Assembly (NCBI RefSeq): GCF_030812885.1
Contig: NZ_JAUSTO010000001.1
Coordinates: forward strand, 186,001 to 250,000
Length of the DNA: 64,000 nt
Direction: 5' to 3'
Origin: Moryella indoligenes
GTDB lineage: Bacteria > Bacillota > Clostridia > Lachnospirales > Lachnospiraceae
The position numbers were made by a program, and so were the translations under genes. The notes beneath the pieces were generated by a model. The model searched no databases. It was not told the origin of the DNA and saw only the letters and a list, made by a program, of their open reading frames with translations. Each line of letters opens with the position of its first letter. The stretch's first letter is position 1. Of this stretch, positions 34,681 through 43,218 are shown piece by piece.

Positions 34681-34796
34681 AAAACTCTGTCTGCATACGA
34701 TATCTGTGTTATACTTCTATAGGTAAATATCGAGATCTGCGGGATCTCCCCGGACTCTCTCCGCCGCTTCGCTTATATCCTTCCTCCGGAGGTTTT

Positions 34797-37178
34797 ATGA
34801 ATACAAAGGCACTCAGAATACTGGAATATGAAAAGATCACGGAGCTGCTCTCCGCCTGCGCTACCAGCGCCCCCGGAAGGGCGCTCTGCGCATCGCTCCT
34901 TCCATCAACAGACATAGCAGAGATCACCGCCGCACAGCGTGAGACCAGCGATGCCTGCGCGAGGATACGCATGAAGGGGCCCGTGAGCTTTGGTGAAGCG
35001 CGGGAGATCAGTCCCTCCCTCATGCGCCTTACAGTCGGCGCCTCCCTGTCCATCGCAGAGCTCCTGCACATCGGCTCTCTCCTTCGGGGCGTCGCACGGG
35101 TTCGCCGCTACGGCGTTCACGATGATCCCGAGCAGGAGCCCGATTCCATCGAGGCAGATTTCTGCGCGCTGGAGCCGCTGAGCCAGGAGGCCAGAGAACT
35201 GAACCGCTGCATTCTCTCTGAGGACATGGTCGCGGATGATGCTTCTTCGGAGCTGAGTCGCATCCGGAGGCAGCTCCGCACGGTGGATGAGCGCATGCAC
35301 GCGGAGCTGAATGCCGCGCTGAATCAGTACCGCAGCTATCTGATGGACAGTGTCATCACCATGCGAAACGGAAGCTACTGTCTCGCCGTGAAGAGCGAGT
35401 ACAAGACAAAGGTTCCGGGCGTCATCCACGATCAGAGCTCCACCGGCTCCACGATCTTTATCGAGCCCATGGCAGCGATCCGTATGAACAACGAGCGCCG
35501 CGAGCTGGAGCTGAAGGAGCAGCGGGAGATTGCCGAAGTGCTGAGACACTTGAGCCTCCTCCTCGCTCCGCACAGCGCCGTGATCCGCGAAAATTTAAGG
35601 CTCATGGCGCGCCTCGACTTCATCTTTGCCAAGGCGAAGCTCTCTGCCCAGCTCTCCGGAACAGAGCCCAGCTTCAATACCCGCGGCTTTCTGGAGATCA
35701 AGGACGGCCGTCACCCGCTGATTCCGCGGGACCAGGTGGTTCCGATCAGCGTGCGGCTGGGCGATACCTTCGACCTGCTGGTCATCACCGGTCCAAACAC
35801 CGGAGGCAAGACCGTCTCACTGAAAACAGTCGGCCTCTTCACACTCATGGGACAGGCAGGACTCCACATCCCGGCGTTCCAGGGCAGCTCCCTCGCGGTC
35901 TTTGATGACGTCTTTGCCGATATCGGAGACGAGCAGAGCATAGAGCAGTCCCTCTCCACCTTCTCCGGCCACATGAAAAATGTTGTTGAGATTCTTCAGA
36001 AGGCCGATTCCCGCTCCCTCTGCCTCTTTGACGAGCTTGGTGCCGGCACGGATCCGACGGAGGGCGCAGCACTCGCGATCTCCATCCTGTCCTTCCTGCA
36101 CGGCATGAAGACCCGTACCGTCGCCACCACCCACTACAGCGAACTGAAGGTCTATGCACTCTCGACTCCCGGCGTGGAAAACGCCTCCTGTGAGTTTGAC
36201 GTGGAGACTCTTCGTCCGACCTACCGCATCCTGATCGGCGTTCCCGGAAAGTCCAACGCCTTCGCGATCTCAAAGAAGCTCGGTCTTCCGGACTACATCA
36301 TAGAAGATGCCAAGACCCATATCGAGAGAAATGACGCCGCCTTCGAGGATCTCCTCACAAAGCTGGAGACAGACCGCAGCACCATTGAGCGGGAGCGTCT
36401 TGAAATCGACAGCTACCGGAGAGAGATCGAGAGCCTGAAAGCCCGCTACGAAAAGCAGGACGAGACCCTCGACGAGCGCCGCGAGAAGTATCTCAGAAAG
36501 GCGAAGGAAGAGGCAGAACGCATACTCTCGGAGGCAAAGGAGACCGCTGACGACTCGATACGGCGCATCAACCGTCTGACAAGCGATGCCGGCCTCATGC
36601 GGGAGCTGGAGAAGGAGCGCAGCCGGCTCCGCGAGAATCTGAAGAAGGTTGAAAAGACCGATTCCCTCCGCCCCGCAAAGCGCCCGGAGAAGACAAAGAG
36701 CGAAAAGCCCCTGAAGCTGAAGCTCGGAGACAGTGTCCGCATCATCAGCATGAATCACAGCGCCATCGTCTCCTCCCTGCCGGATAAGAACGGAAAGCTC
36801 TTCGTTCGCATGGGCATACTCCGGACTCAGGTCAGTGTTGACGATCTGATTCCGCTTGAGGAGGAGAGCTCCGGCAGCACAAAGGGACGTCAGAGCTCCG
36901 GCAGCTTTGCGCCAGGCTTTTCAAAAGCTGCCAGCATCTCCCCGGAGATCAATCTCATCGGTCTGAATGTGGACGAAGCCACTGCAAAGCTGGACAAGTA
37001 TCTGGATGATGCACTCCTCGCGCATCTGAATTCCGTCCGCGTGATCCACGGCCGCGGCACCGGAGCCCTGAAAAAAGGCATACACAGCTGGCTCCGTAAG
37101 CAGAGCTACATAAAATCCTACAAGCAGGCGGAGTACGACGACGGCGGCGACGCAATCACCGTCGTCACCTTCAAATAA
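34797..37178 (+). CDS. mutS2: Endonuclease MutS2
   Basis: A 793-residue MutS2 protein, which suppresses recombination and rescues collided ribosomes in Firmicutes. The N-terminal clamp region is followed by the ATPase core with Walker A ITGPNTGGKTVSLKTVG (about residue 330), LFDELGAGTDPTEGAALA (Walker B) and TTHYSELKVYA, a long coiled coil (about 510-640) and a C-terminal Smr nuclease domain (INLIGLNVDEATAKLDKYLD, VRVIHGRGTGALKKGIH). All parts are intact and the length is normal. It is followed 21 bases later by a response regulator gene. Confidence 0.97.
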   Translation: MNTKALRILEYEKITELLSACATSAPGRALCASLLPSTDIAEITAAQRETSDACARIRMKGPVSFGEAREISPSLMRLTVGASLSIAELLHIGSLLRGVARVRRYGVHDDPEQEPDSIEADFCALEPLSQEARELNRCILSEDMVADDASSELSRIRRQLRTVDERMHAELNAALNQYRSYLMDSVITMRNGSYCLAVKSEYKTKVPGVIHDQSSTGSTIFIEPMAAIRMNNERRELELKEQREIAEVLRHLSLLLAPHSAVIRENLRLMARLDFIFAKAKLSAQLSGTEPSFNTRGFLEIKDGRHPLIPRDQVVPISVRLGDTFDLLVITGPNTGGKTVSLKTVGLFTLMGQAGLHIPAFQGSSLAVFDDVFADIGDEQSIEQSLSTFSGHMKNVVEILQKADSRSLCLFDELGAGTDPTEGAALAISILSFLHGMKTRTVATTHYSELKVYALSTPGVENASCEFDVETLRPTYRILIGVPGKSNAFAISKKLGLPDYIIEDAKTHIERNDAAFEDLLTKLETDRSTIERERLEIDSYRREIESLKARYEKQDETLDERREKYLRKAKEEAERILSEAKETADDSIRRINRLTSDAGLMRELEKERSRLRENLKKVEKTDSLRPAKRPEKTKSEKPLKLKLGDSVRIISMNHSAIVSSLPDKNGKLFVRMGILRTQVSVDDLIPLEEESSGSTKGRQSSGSFAPGFSKAASISPEINLIGLNVDEATAKLDKYLDDALLAHLNSVRVIHGRGTGALKKGIHSWLRKQSYIKSYKQAEYDDGGDAITVVTFK

Positions 37179-37199
37179 GCGCTACGGAAAGGAAAACCC

Positions 37200-37904
37200 A
37201 TGGCCGAAAAGCAGAAAATACTGATCGTCGACGATGATGAAAATATCGCAGAGCTCATCTCTCTCTACCTGAAAAAGGAATGCTACGATACCCTGATCGT
37301 GAACGACGGGGAGGAAGCACTTCGCGCCTTCACGGAATTCTCTCCGAATCTCGTTCTTCTGGATCTCATGCTGCCCGGAATCGACGGCTATCAGGTCTGC
37401 CGGGATATCCGCACAAAGTCACAGATCCCGGTGATCATGCTCTCCGCAAAGGGAGAAATCTTTGATAAGGTGCTGGGGCTTGAGCTCGGTGCGGACGATT
37501 ATATGGTGAAGCCCTTTGACTCCAAGGAGCTGGTCGCGCGGGTGAAGGCCGTGCTGCGGCGCTATCATCAGCCCCGCCCGGAAACGGCGGAGACAGCACC
37601 CGGCAGCGCAGTTGTCTCCTATCCGGATCTCACCATCAATCTCACCAACTATGCAGTCGTCTATATGGGCTCTCAGGTGGAAATGCCGCCAAAGGAACTG
37701 GAGCTCCTCTACTTTCTGGCCTCTCACCCCAATCAGGTTTTCACAAGGGAACAGCTGCTGGATCACATCTGGGGCTATGAGTATGCGGGAGATACTCGCA
37801 CCGTGGACGTCCATATCAAGCGGCTCAGGGAGAAGATCAAAGACAGGCAGAACTGGTCTCTGACAACTGTATGGGGTGTTGGCTACAAATTTGATGTGCG
37901 CTGA
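37200..37904 (+). CDS. OmpR/PhoB-family response regulator
   Basis: A 234-residue regulator. The receiver domain has KILIVDDDENIAELI, phospho-aspartate in LVLLDLMLPGIDGY, VIMLSAK and DDYMVKPFDSKEL. The winged helix has MPPKELELLYFLASHPNQVFTREQLLDHIWGYEYAGDTRTVDVHI. It belongs to the WalR/ResD-like group. GGAAAGGA lies before the ATG. It is followed by its kinase after 14 bases and is preceded by mutS2, forming a likely three-gene operon. Confidence 0.94.
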   Translation: MAEKQKILIVDDDENIAELISLYLKKECYDTLIVNDGEEALRAFTEFSPNLVLLDLMLPGIDGYQVCRDIRTKSQIPVIMLSAKGEIFDKVLGLELGADDYMVKPFDSKELVARVKAVLRRYHQPRPETAETAPGSAVVSYPDLTINLTNYAVVYMGSQVEMPPKELELLYFLASHPNQVFTREQLLDHIWGYEYAGDTRTVDVHIKRLREKIKDRQNWSLTTVWGVGYKFDVR

Positions 37905-37918
37905 GGAGAGGAGTCAAT

Positions 37919-39328
37919 ATGAAGCGCTCTCTCTACCTGAAATTTCTGCTCGGTTATCTCTTTTTCGGCGTCGCGGGCTTTATCGCCGTCGCGACGCTCT
38001 CCTCGCGCCTCACCTACAACTACCTGACGCGCTCCCGCAGCAAAACGCTCTACGACGAGGCGAGTCTCATCGCCTCCACCTATTCCACGGTCTATCAGGG
38101 GAACAATATCGAGCTGGCCAATGCCTACCCGCAGCTACGCGCAGTCGCGACCTATCTTCAGGCGCAGATCTGGGTCATGGAGCGCGGCGGCAATATCATC
38201 GTGGACTCGGACGGAAGGCGGGACGGGGACATCATCCCAAATTTTGATCCCACCGCTACCGGAAACCGCTCCTACATGACCGGCTCCTACTTCGGCTCCT
38301 TTCCCTACACGGTTTTAAGTGTGTCTGCCCCCATCACGGGAAATTATCGGACCTACGGCTATGTGGTCATCCATCTTCCTATGGAACGGGTGCAGGACAG
38401 CGCAAACGAAATTCTGAACATCGTGTACATTACCTTCGGCATCGTATTTCTGCTCTCGCTCTTCATTCTTCTGCTCTTCGGACTGCTGGTTTACCGTCCG
38501 CTGAAGGAGATCACCGAAGGGGCGCGGCAGTTTGCAGAGGGAACGCTCTCCTACCGCATTCACACTGCCTCCCGGGATGAGATGGGCTATCTCGCTCACA
38601 CCATGAACTACATGGCAGAGCGACTGGAGCGCTCCGAGGCGGACGAAAAAAAATTCATCGCGAACGTCTCCCATGATTTCCGCTCACCGCTCACCTCCAT
38701 CAAGGGCTACCTCGAGGCCATCCTGGACGGCACCATTCCGCCTGAGCTCCAGGAGAAGTACCTGCGCCGCGTAATCGGGGAGACCGAGCGGCTCACAAAG
38801 CTCACGCAGGGAATGCTCACTCTGAACTCCCTGGATCGCGATCACGGACTTTCCAGAAGCAATTTCGACATCAACCGCGTCATACGGAGCACCGCGGAGA
38901 GCTTTGAGGGGCAGTGCACAGAAAAGCACATACGGCTGGATCTGAGCTTCGCCGTCGAGCAGGAGATGGTCTACGCAGATCTGGGACGCATTCAGCAGGT
39001 GCTCTACAATCTCATCGACAACGCAATCAAGTTCTCGGAGGCGGATAGCTCCATCGACATCCAGAGCCACGAAAACCGCGGAAAGATTTTTGTCTCTGTA
39101 AAGGACCGGGGCTGCGGCATCTCAAAGCGCGACCGGACGCACATCTTCGACCGCTTCTATAAATCCGACCGCTCCCGCGGCAGGGACAAAAAAGGGACCG
39201 GGCTCGGACTCTCGATTGTACGGGATGTGATTCAGGCGCACGGAGAACATATCGACCTGATCAGCACAGAGGGAGTCGGTTCAGAATTCATCTTCTCTCT
39301 CCCGCAGGCGAGAGAGCCGGACGCATAA
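37919..39328 (+). CDS. Sensor histidine kinase
   Basis: A 469-residue membrane kinase partnered with the upstream regulator. Membrane segments at about 8-30 and 163-188 enclose an external sensor domain of about 130 residues (AQIWVMERGGNIIVDSDGR is PAS/Cache-like). HAMP, HisKA (phospho-histidine in IANVSHDFRSPLTSIKGY) and HATPase domains follow (NLIDNAIKFS, DRGCGISKRD, GTGLGLSIV). All catalytic motifs are present. Stimulus unknown. No terminator is obvious between it and the tRNA gene beyond the tRNA-promoter palindrome. Confidence 0.94.
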   Translation: MKRSLYLKFLLGYLFFGVAGFIAVATLSSRLTYNYLTRSRSKTLYDEASLIASTYSTVYQGNNIELANAYPQLRAVATYLQAQIWVMERGGNIIVDSDGRRDGDIIPNFDPTATGNRSYMTGSYFGSFPYTVLSVSAPITGNYRTYGYVVIHLPMERVQDSANEILNIVYITFGIVFLLSLFILLLFGLLVYRPLKEITEGARQFAEGTLSYRIHTASRDEMGYLAHTMNYMAERLERSEADEKKFIANVSHDFRSPLTSIKGYLEAILDGTIPPELQEKYLRRVIGETERLTKLTQGMLTLNSLDRDHGLSRSNFDINRVIRSTAESFEGQCTEKHIRLDLSFAVEQEMVYADLGRIQQVLYNLIDNAIKFSEADSSIDIQSHENRGKIFVSVKDRGCGISKRDRTHIFDRFYKSDRSRGRDKKGTGLGLSIVRDVIQAHGEHIDLISTEGVGSEFIFSLPQAREPDA

Positions 39329-39369
39329 AAACTCCTGCGGATAAAAATGTTCTGTAACGCAAAAAATAA

Positions 39370-39398
39370 TTGACAACAACGAATGAACAGGATATAAT
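39370..39398 (+). promoter_or_regulatory. Consensus promoter of tRNA-Gln
   Basis: TTGACA (39370-39375), 17-base spacer, TATAAT (39393-39398): a perfect sigma-A promoter, 18 bases before the tRNA 5' end. Confidence 0.93.
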
Positions 39399-39412
39399 AC
39401 ATTCGTTGTTGT
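39373..39412. repeat. Perfect 13-bp inverted repeat spanning the tRNA promoter
   Basis: ACAACAACGAATG (39373-39385) and CATTCGTTGTTGT (39400-39412) with a 14-base spacer holding the -10 box. The left arm overlaps the -35 box and the right arm covers the start region. This is operator geometry, unusual for a tRNA gene. Confidence 0.85.
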
Positions 39413-39415
39413 AAT

Positions 39416-39488
39416 TGGGCTATCGCCAAATGGTAAGGCAACGGACTCTGACTCCGTCATTTTCAAGGTTCGAATCCTTGTAGCCCAG
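39416..39488 (+). tRNA. tRNA-Gln (anticodon CUG)
   Basis: The acceptor arms TGGGCTA (39416-39422) and TAGCCCA (39481-39487) pair fully, with discriminator G. The D arm has GGTAA, the anticodon loop CTCTGAC gives CUG, and the T arm CAAGG/CCTTG encloses TTCGAAT. The U1-A72 pair fits tRNA-Gln. No CCA is encoded. Confidence 0.95.
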
Positions 39489-39493
39489 CTTTT

Positions 39494-39520
39494 AAGACCA
39501 GCTGAAGAGCTGGTCTTTTT
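39494..39520 (+). terminator. Rho-independent terminator of tRNA-Gln
   Basis: AAGACCAGCT (39494-39503), loop GAAG, AGCTGGTCTT (39508-39517), then T residues. Confidence 0.94.
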
Positions 39521-39597
39521 GTGCGAAAAAATATATAACTGCAAGATATCAAATTTACTGTCTGCGCCACAGAAGATATAAAGTCAATAAAACAACT

Positions 39598-39622
39598 CCC
39601 GGTTGGACTCATTCCAACCGGG
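39598..39622 (-). terminator. Terminator of the catabolic block
   Basis: CCCGGTTGGA (39598-39607) and TCCAACCGGG (39613-39622) form a 10-bp perfect stem with a 5-base loop; on the minus strand AGTTGTTTTATT follows. It lies 27 bases past the dehydrogenase stop codon. Confidence 0.82.
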
Positions 39623-39648
39623 TATATTCAATCCAAGATCCACTGCTT

Positions 39649-40719
39649 TTAAGATAATTGTTTCAATATACCGGCTAACGCCTTGCCACATTCAGAAGTA
39701 CTGGCACTTCCCCCCAGATCAGGTGTGAGAGCATGCTTCTCTGCAAGCATCTTTTCGATCGCATCAACAATTCTGGCTCCCCATTCCTCATATCCCAGGA
39801 AGTCAAGCAACTGTGAGGCGGACCATATCGCTGCCAGAGGATTTGCAATCCCTCTCCCCGCAATGTCCGGCGCAGAACCATGTATTGGCTCAAACATAGA
39901 CGGATACTTGTGCTCAGGATTGATATTGGCTCCGGCTGCCAGTCCCATCCCCCCGGCAATAGCCGCTCCCAGATCTGTCAATATGTCTCCGAACAGATTG
40001 GAAGTCACCACAATCTGGAACCTTTTCGGATCTTTTACCATAAACATTGCTGCCGCATCCACTAAGAGCTTTGATGTCTTAACATCCGGATACTCTTTTC
40101 CGAGTTCCTCAAATATCTGATCCCAGAAAACCATGGAATAGTTGAGCGCATTGGCCTTGCTGATGCTGGTGAGCGTTTTACGTTCTTTTCTTGCCAGCTC
40201 GTACGCATAACGTATGACTCGCTCTGTACCTTTTCTTGAGAACACTCCGTGCTGAATCACAACTTCCTGCGGTGAGTTCTTATACAGCCACGCACCCTGT
40301 CCGCTATATTCCCCCTCACTGTTTTCCCGCACAAAAATCATATCAATATTCTGAGTATTCTCCGCCTTCAGAGGACATGGCGCTCCCTTTAAAAGTCTGA
40401 CCGGACGAAGGTTAATATATTCATCAAAATCATGACGTATTTTCAGCAGGAGCTCCCGCAGAGAGATATGATCTGGTACTCCCGGATATCCTACTGCGCC
40501 GAGAAGAATCGCATCAAAACTTCGCAGTTGTTCCATTCCATCCTCAGGCATCATCTTTCCTGTCTGTAAATAGTATTGACATCCCCAGGAAAAGGTCTGG
40601 AATTCAAAGGAAAAGCTCCGGTCTATAGCCGCAACTGTCTGCAATATTCTGACATTCTCAGTCATCACCTCTGGACCTATCCCATCTCCCGGAATGACTG
40701 CTATTCTATATTGATTCAT
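39649..40719 (-). CDS. D-malate/tartrate-type decarboxylating dehydrogenase
   Basis: A 356-residue NAD-dependent beta-decarboxylating dehydrogenase of the isopropylmalate/isocitrate family. The motifs IPGDGIGPEVM, INLRPVRLLKGAPCPL, FVRENSEGEYSGQG, SKANALNYSMVFWDQ and the metal-site GDILTDLGAAIAGGMGLA are present. The segment VPDHISLRELLLKIRHDFDEYINLRPV is typical of the TtuC/DmlA (tartrate, D-malate, beta-methylmalate) branch rather than LeuB. It converts a 2-hydroxy dicarboxylate to a 2-oxo acid and CO2. It ends the minus-strand catabolic block that starts with a CoA-transferase and TRAP transporter; the true substrate is not known. Confidence 0.9.
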   Translation of the reverse strand: MNQYRIAVIPGDGIGPEVMTENVRILQTVAAIDRSFSFEFQTFSWGCQYYLQTGKMMPEDGMEQLRSFDAILLGAVGYPGVPDHISLRELLLKIRHDFDEYINLRPVRLLKGAPCPLKAENTQNIDMIFVRENSEGEYSGQGAWLYKNSPQEVVIQHGVFSRKGTERVIRYAYELARKERKTLTSISKANALNYSMVFWDQIFEELGKEYPDVKTSKLLVDAAAMFMVKDPKRFQIVVTSNLFGDILTDLGAAIAGGMGLAAGANINPEHKYPSMFEPIHGSAPDIAGRGIANPLAAIWSASQLLDFLGYEEWGARIVDAIEKMLAEKHALTPDLGGSASTSECGKALAGILKQLS

Positions 40720-40760
40720 ATTTCGCTCCTATTCAAGTACCCGGATCTGCTTTACAGTCC

Positions 40761-41142
40761 TCATTTCTCATAGGTACTGATTTCAATCAAATTCTTATCC
40801 GGATCTCTTATATAAACACTGTTTATTATGCCTGTTGCCCCCCGCCTCTGGCAAGATCCAACTCCAATGGGACAGCCCTTTGCCAAAATTTCATTTTTAA
40901 TATCACCAATTTTTCCTTCCGCAATCAGACAAATGTCTGCACTGCCCTCAGTTGGCGCCGCCGCAAATGGTACAAACTCTCCCTTTCCGGAATAAAAATT
41001 TATTTTTTGATTGCCAAACTTTACCGCATATTTCCCGTTGCTGCATTCCAGTGTCATCCCTACATACATCGGTATAAAAATGAACTATATTTTTCAACTG
41101 ATTGGTTGTAATCACAAGGTGATCCAAGTGGCTTATCTTCAT
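40761..41142 (-). pseudogene. VOC/glyoxalase-family protein, frameshifted
   Basis: The ATG at 41142 reads MKISHLDHLVITTNQLKNIV then HFYTDV, the first strand and helix of a vicinal-oxygen-chelate protein. The remainder (GMTLECSNGKYAVKFGNQKINFYS, then FVPFAAAPTEGSADICLIAEG and a closing DPDKNLIEISTYEK) is in another frame. One surplus base near 41062-41068 explains the break. The intact protein would have about 126 residues, the usual VOC size, with metal ligands His and Glu. It may be a recent mutation or an error; the neighbours are intact. Confidence 0.75.
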
Positions 41143-41171
41143 CTTAGCTCCAATCCCTGCTGTTTCTAAAG

Positions 41172-41194
41172 AAACCGGGCATTAAGCCCGGTTT
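41172..41194 (-). terminator. Hairpin after dctM, possible attenuator
   Basis: AAACCGGGC (41172-41180) pairs with GCCCGGTTT (41186-41194); on the minus strand CTTTAG follows. It may partly end transcription between the TRAP genes and the VOC/dehydrogenase genes. Confidence 0.6.
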
Positions 41195-41206
41195 ATCAAT
41201 CAGCAG

Positions 41207-42535
41207 TTATATCTTCCCTGCCGCCAAATTCGGAATAAAAGTAGAGATAGCAGGGACATAGGTAGTCAGAATAACTACGATCAGGCTTGCGAACACAAAC
41301 GGCAGCACATCCTGAACAATTTCAACATAGCGCGCTCCCGATATTTTCTGTGCCATAAACACAGAGGAACAAAATGGAGGGGTGATGAAGCCCACACTCA
41401 GATTAACCAGGATAATAGCGCCAAAATGAATCGTATCCAGCCCCATGGCAGTTGCTGTAGGAAGAAGCAGCGGCACAATCAACAAAATCGCCGCATTGAT
41501 ATCAATCAGCATACCACAAATCAAAAAAACAATATTTGCAAAAATCAGGAACAAAAACACGCTGGATACATGCGCAGTAACAAATGCCTTGATGGCCTCC
41601 GCAATACCAATCATTGATATAATTCTTCCGGAGCAATTGGACATTCCAATCAGAAGAGAGATCGTTGCTGTTGCTACCGCTGAATCAACTGTCATCTTAA
41701 AAAATCCGCAGTCCAGTTCCTCTTTTTGCGTCACAAACTTTACAAAGTAAAACAGCAGCCCGTATGCTACAGCAGCCGCTCCCGCCTCAGTAGCGGTAAA
41801 AATCCCGCCATAGATACCGCCAAAAATAATAACCGGCATAATCAGCGCAGGGATAGATTTTACAAAAGATTTTCCGACATTACCAACATAAAGATTTAAT
41901 GTCAAGGCACTGGTGTCCTTCGTCTCTTTCTTTCCCTGCTTAAAATAATTGATCAGCATAAAGAAAACAATACATAAGATTGCCGGACCGACAGTGCTGA
42001 GCCAAACAGCTGAAATACTTGCAGATGCACAGAGCCCATACATAATGCCCGGAACAGAAGGAGGAATCAGTATCCCCAGAAAGCTGGATGCTGCCGCCAG
42101 TGCAGCGCAGTAGCTGTCACTGTATCCCTTCTTTTTCATTTCCGGAATCATAATTCCGCCTATACAGCTAATCGTCGCCATACAAGATCCGGTCAAAACA
42201 CCAAATGCCGCTGAAGCAAGGATCGTAATTGCTCCAAGAGAACCGCGCACACGTCCGACAATTGAGTCTATAAAATTAATCAATGAATTAGCAATTCCAG
42301 AGTGCTGCATAATAGCACCTGCATAGATGAAAAGTGGAACTGAGAGCAGTGGGAAACTGTCAAGGCCTGAGAATGCCACTGTCCCCATGGCTTTTGTCTT
42401 AATTCCGGCAGTAATGATAACCATTAAAGTAGCGGTTCCTATTGAATATGCCACCGGCATTTTGCAGAACATCGCCATTCCAAGGAAAAACAGGAGAAAG
42501 ATTCCCAGCAAAATCATAGGATTATTCATAGTCAT
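41207..42535 (-). CDS. dctM: TRAP transporter large permease (DctM)
   Basis: A 442-residue membrane protein with about twelve segments. Family features are the start ILLGIFLLFFLGMAMFCKMPVAYSIG, FLGILIPPSVPGIMYGLCASAS and FITPPFCSSVFMAQKISG. It is the ion-coupled translocating subunit of a tripartite TRAP transporter. It overlaps dctQ by four bases. TRAP systems import organic acids with Na+; the neighbouring enzymes suggest a hydroxy-dicarboxylate or a related branched acid. Confidence 0.94.
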   Translation of the reverse strand: MTMNNPMILLGIFLLFFLGMAMFCKMPVAYSIGTATLMVIITAGIKTKAMGTVAFSGLDSFPLLSVPLFIYAGAIMQHSGIANSLINFIDSIVGRVRGSLGAITILASAAFGVLTGSCMATISCIGGIMIPEMKKKGYSDSYCAALAAASSFLGILIPPSVPGIMYGLCASASISAVWLSTVGPAILCIVFFMLINYFKQGKKETKDTSALTLNLYVGNVGKSFVKSIPALIMPVIIFGGIYGGIFTATEAGAAAVAYGLLFYFVKFVTQKEELDCGFFKMTVDSAVATATISLLIGMSNCSGRIISMIGIAEAIKAFVTAHVSSVFLFLIFANIVFLICGMLIDINAAILLIVPLLLPTATAMGLDTIHFGAIILVNLSVGFITPPFCSSVFMAQKISGARYVEIVQDVLPFVFASLIVVILTTYVPAISTFIPNLAAGKI

Positions 42536-43071
42536 TCCTCCTCCTGTTCGGTCGGTACAGCTTCATAGTCATAAAACAAGCGGCAGGCACAGTGTAACAC
42601 CATTAATATCAGGCCTATCAAGACAAAACTCATGGGAATCAACATATTGATATGCATACTAGCAGATTCCTGTGGACGCTTTGCAATAGAGCTCAAATAA
42701 GAAATATAAATCACTGTAAAGGAAACAATAAAAACTTGAGTCAGAATCGCAGAAAAGCGATTAAATGCCGTCAGCGTTTTCTTCGGATTCCCAGAATATT
42801 TTTCAATCAAAGTATCCATCAGATCAATATTGATATGTCCATTGTTGATAAACGCGCGCCCGGATCCCACATAAGTCAGGGCAATAAAAAGATAGCGAGC
42901 CAGCTCTTCGCACCATGGGGTAGAAACTTTCAGTATATATCTACCCACAATCTGTATCAAAATACTTACTGTCAGGACAACCAGAGAGACACACAGGAAT
43001 GTATCTTCAACTTTGACCAGTCCATGCTCCAAAGACCTGATCGTCCCTATTGAATTTTTTTCTTTGGTCAT
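42532..43071 (-). CDS. dctQ: TRAP transporter small permease (DctQ)
   Basis: A 179-residue membrane protein with four segments and the DctQ signature WCEELARYLFIALTYVGSGRAF, then NNGHINIDLM. It forms the membrane complex with DctM. The frame is open to 43140, but an AAGGGA lies about eleven bases before the ATG at 43071 (MTKEKNSIG), which also gives a normal length. It follows dctP after a stem-loop. Confidence 0.9.
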   Translation of the reverse strand: MTKEKNSIGTIRSLEHGLVKVEDTFLCVSLVVLTVSILIQIVGRYILKVSTPWCEELARYLFIALTYVGSGRAFINNGHINIDLMDTLIEKYSGNPKKTLTAFNRFSAILTQVFIVSFTVIYISYLSSIAKRPQESASMHINMLIPMSFVLIGLILMVLHCACRLFYDYEAVPTEQEEE

Positions 43072-43127
43072 ACTTTTCTTCCCTTCATTTTTCATCCAGC
43101 AAACGTTCAGGTCCCTATCGTACATGC

Positions 43128-43159
43128 GGAAAAGCGGCAAAACTTTTCACCGCTTTTCC
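43128..43159 (-). promoter_or_regulatory. Intergenic stem-loop between dctP and dctQ
   Basis: GGAAAAGCGG (43128-43137) and CCGCTTTTCC (43150-43159) form a perfect 10-bp stem without a T tract. Such structures commonly protect the upstream binding-protein mRNA and lower permease expression. Confidence 0.6.
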
Positions 43160-43218
43160 CACGCAACAATAGCTATACCCTCGGCCTCTCCAATTGCATT
43201 GCCAAAACCAGAGGTCTG

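Noticed and set aside
39416..39488. tRNA-Gln as attachment site of the catabolic block
   Set aside because: No second copy of the tRNA 3' end was found near 50 kb and no integrase is present, so integration at this tRNA is not supported.
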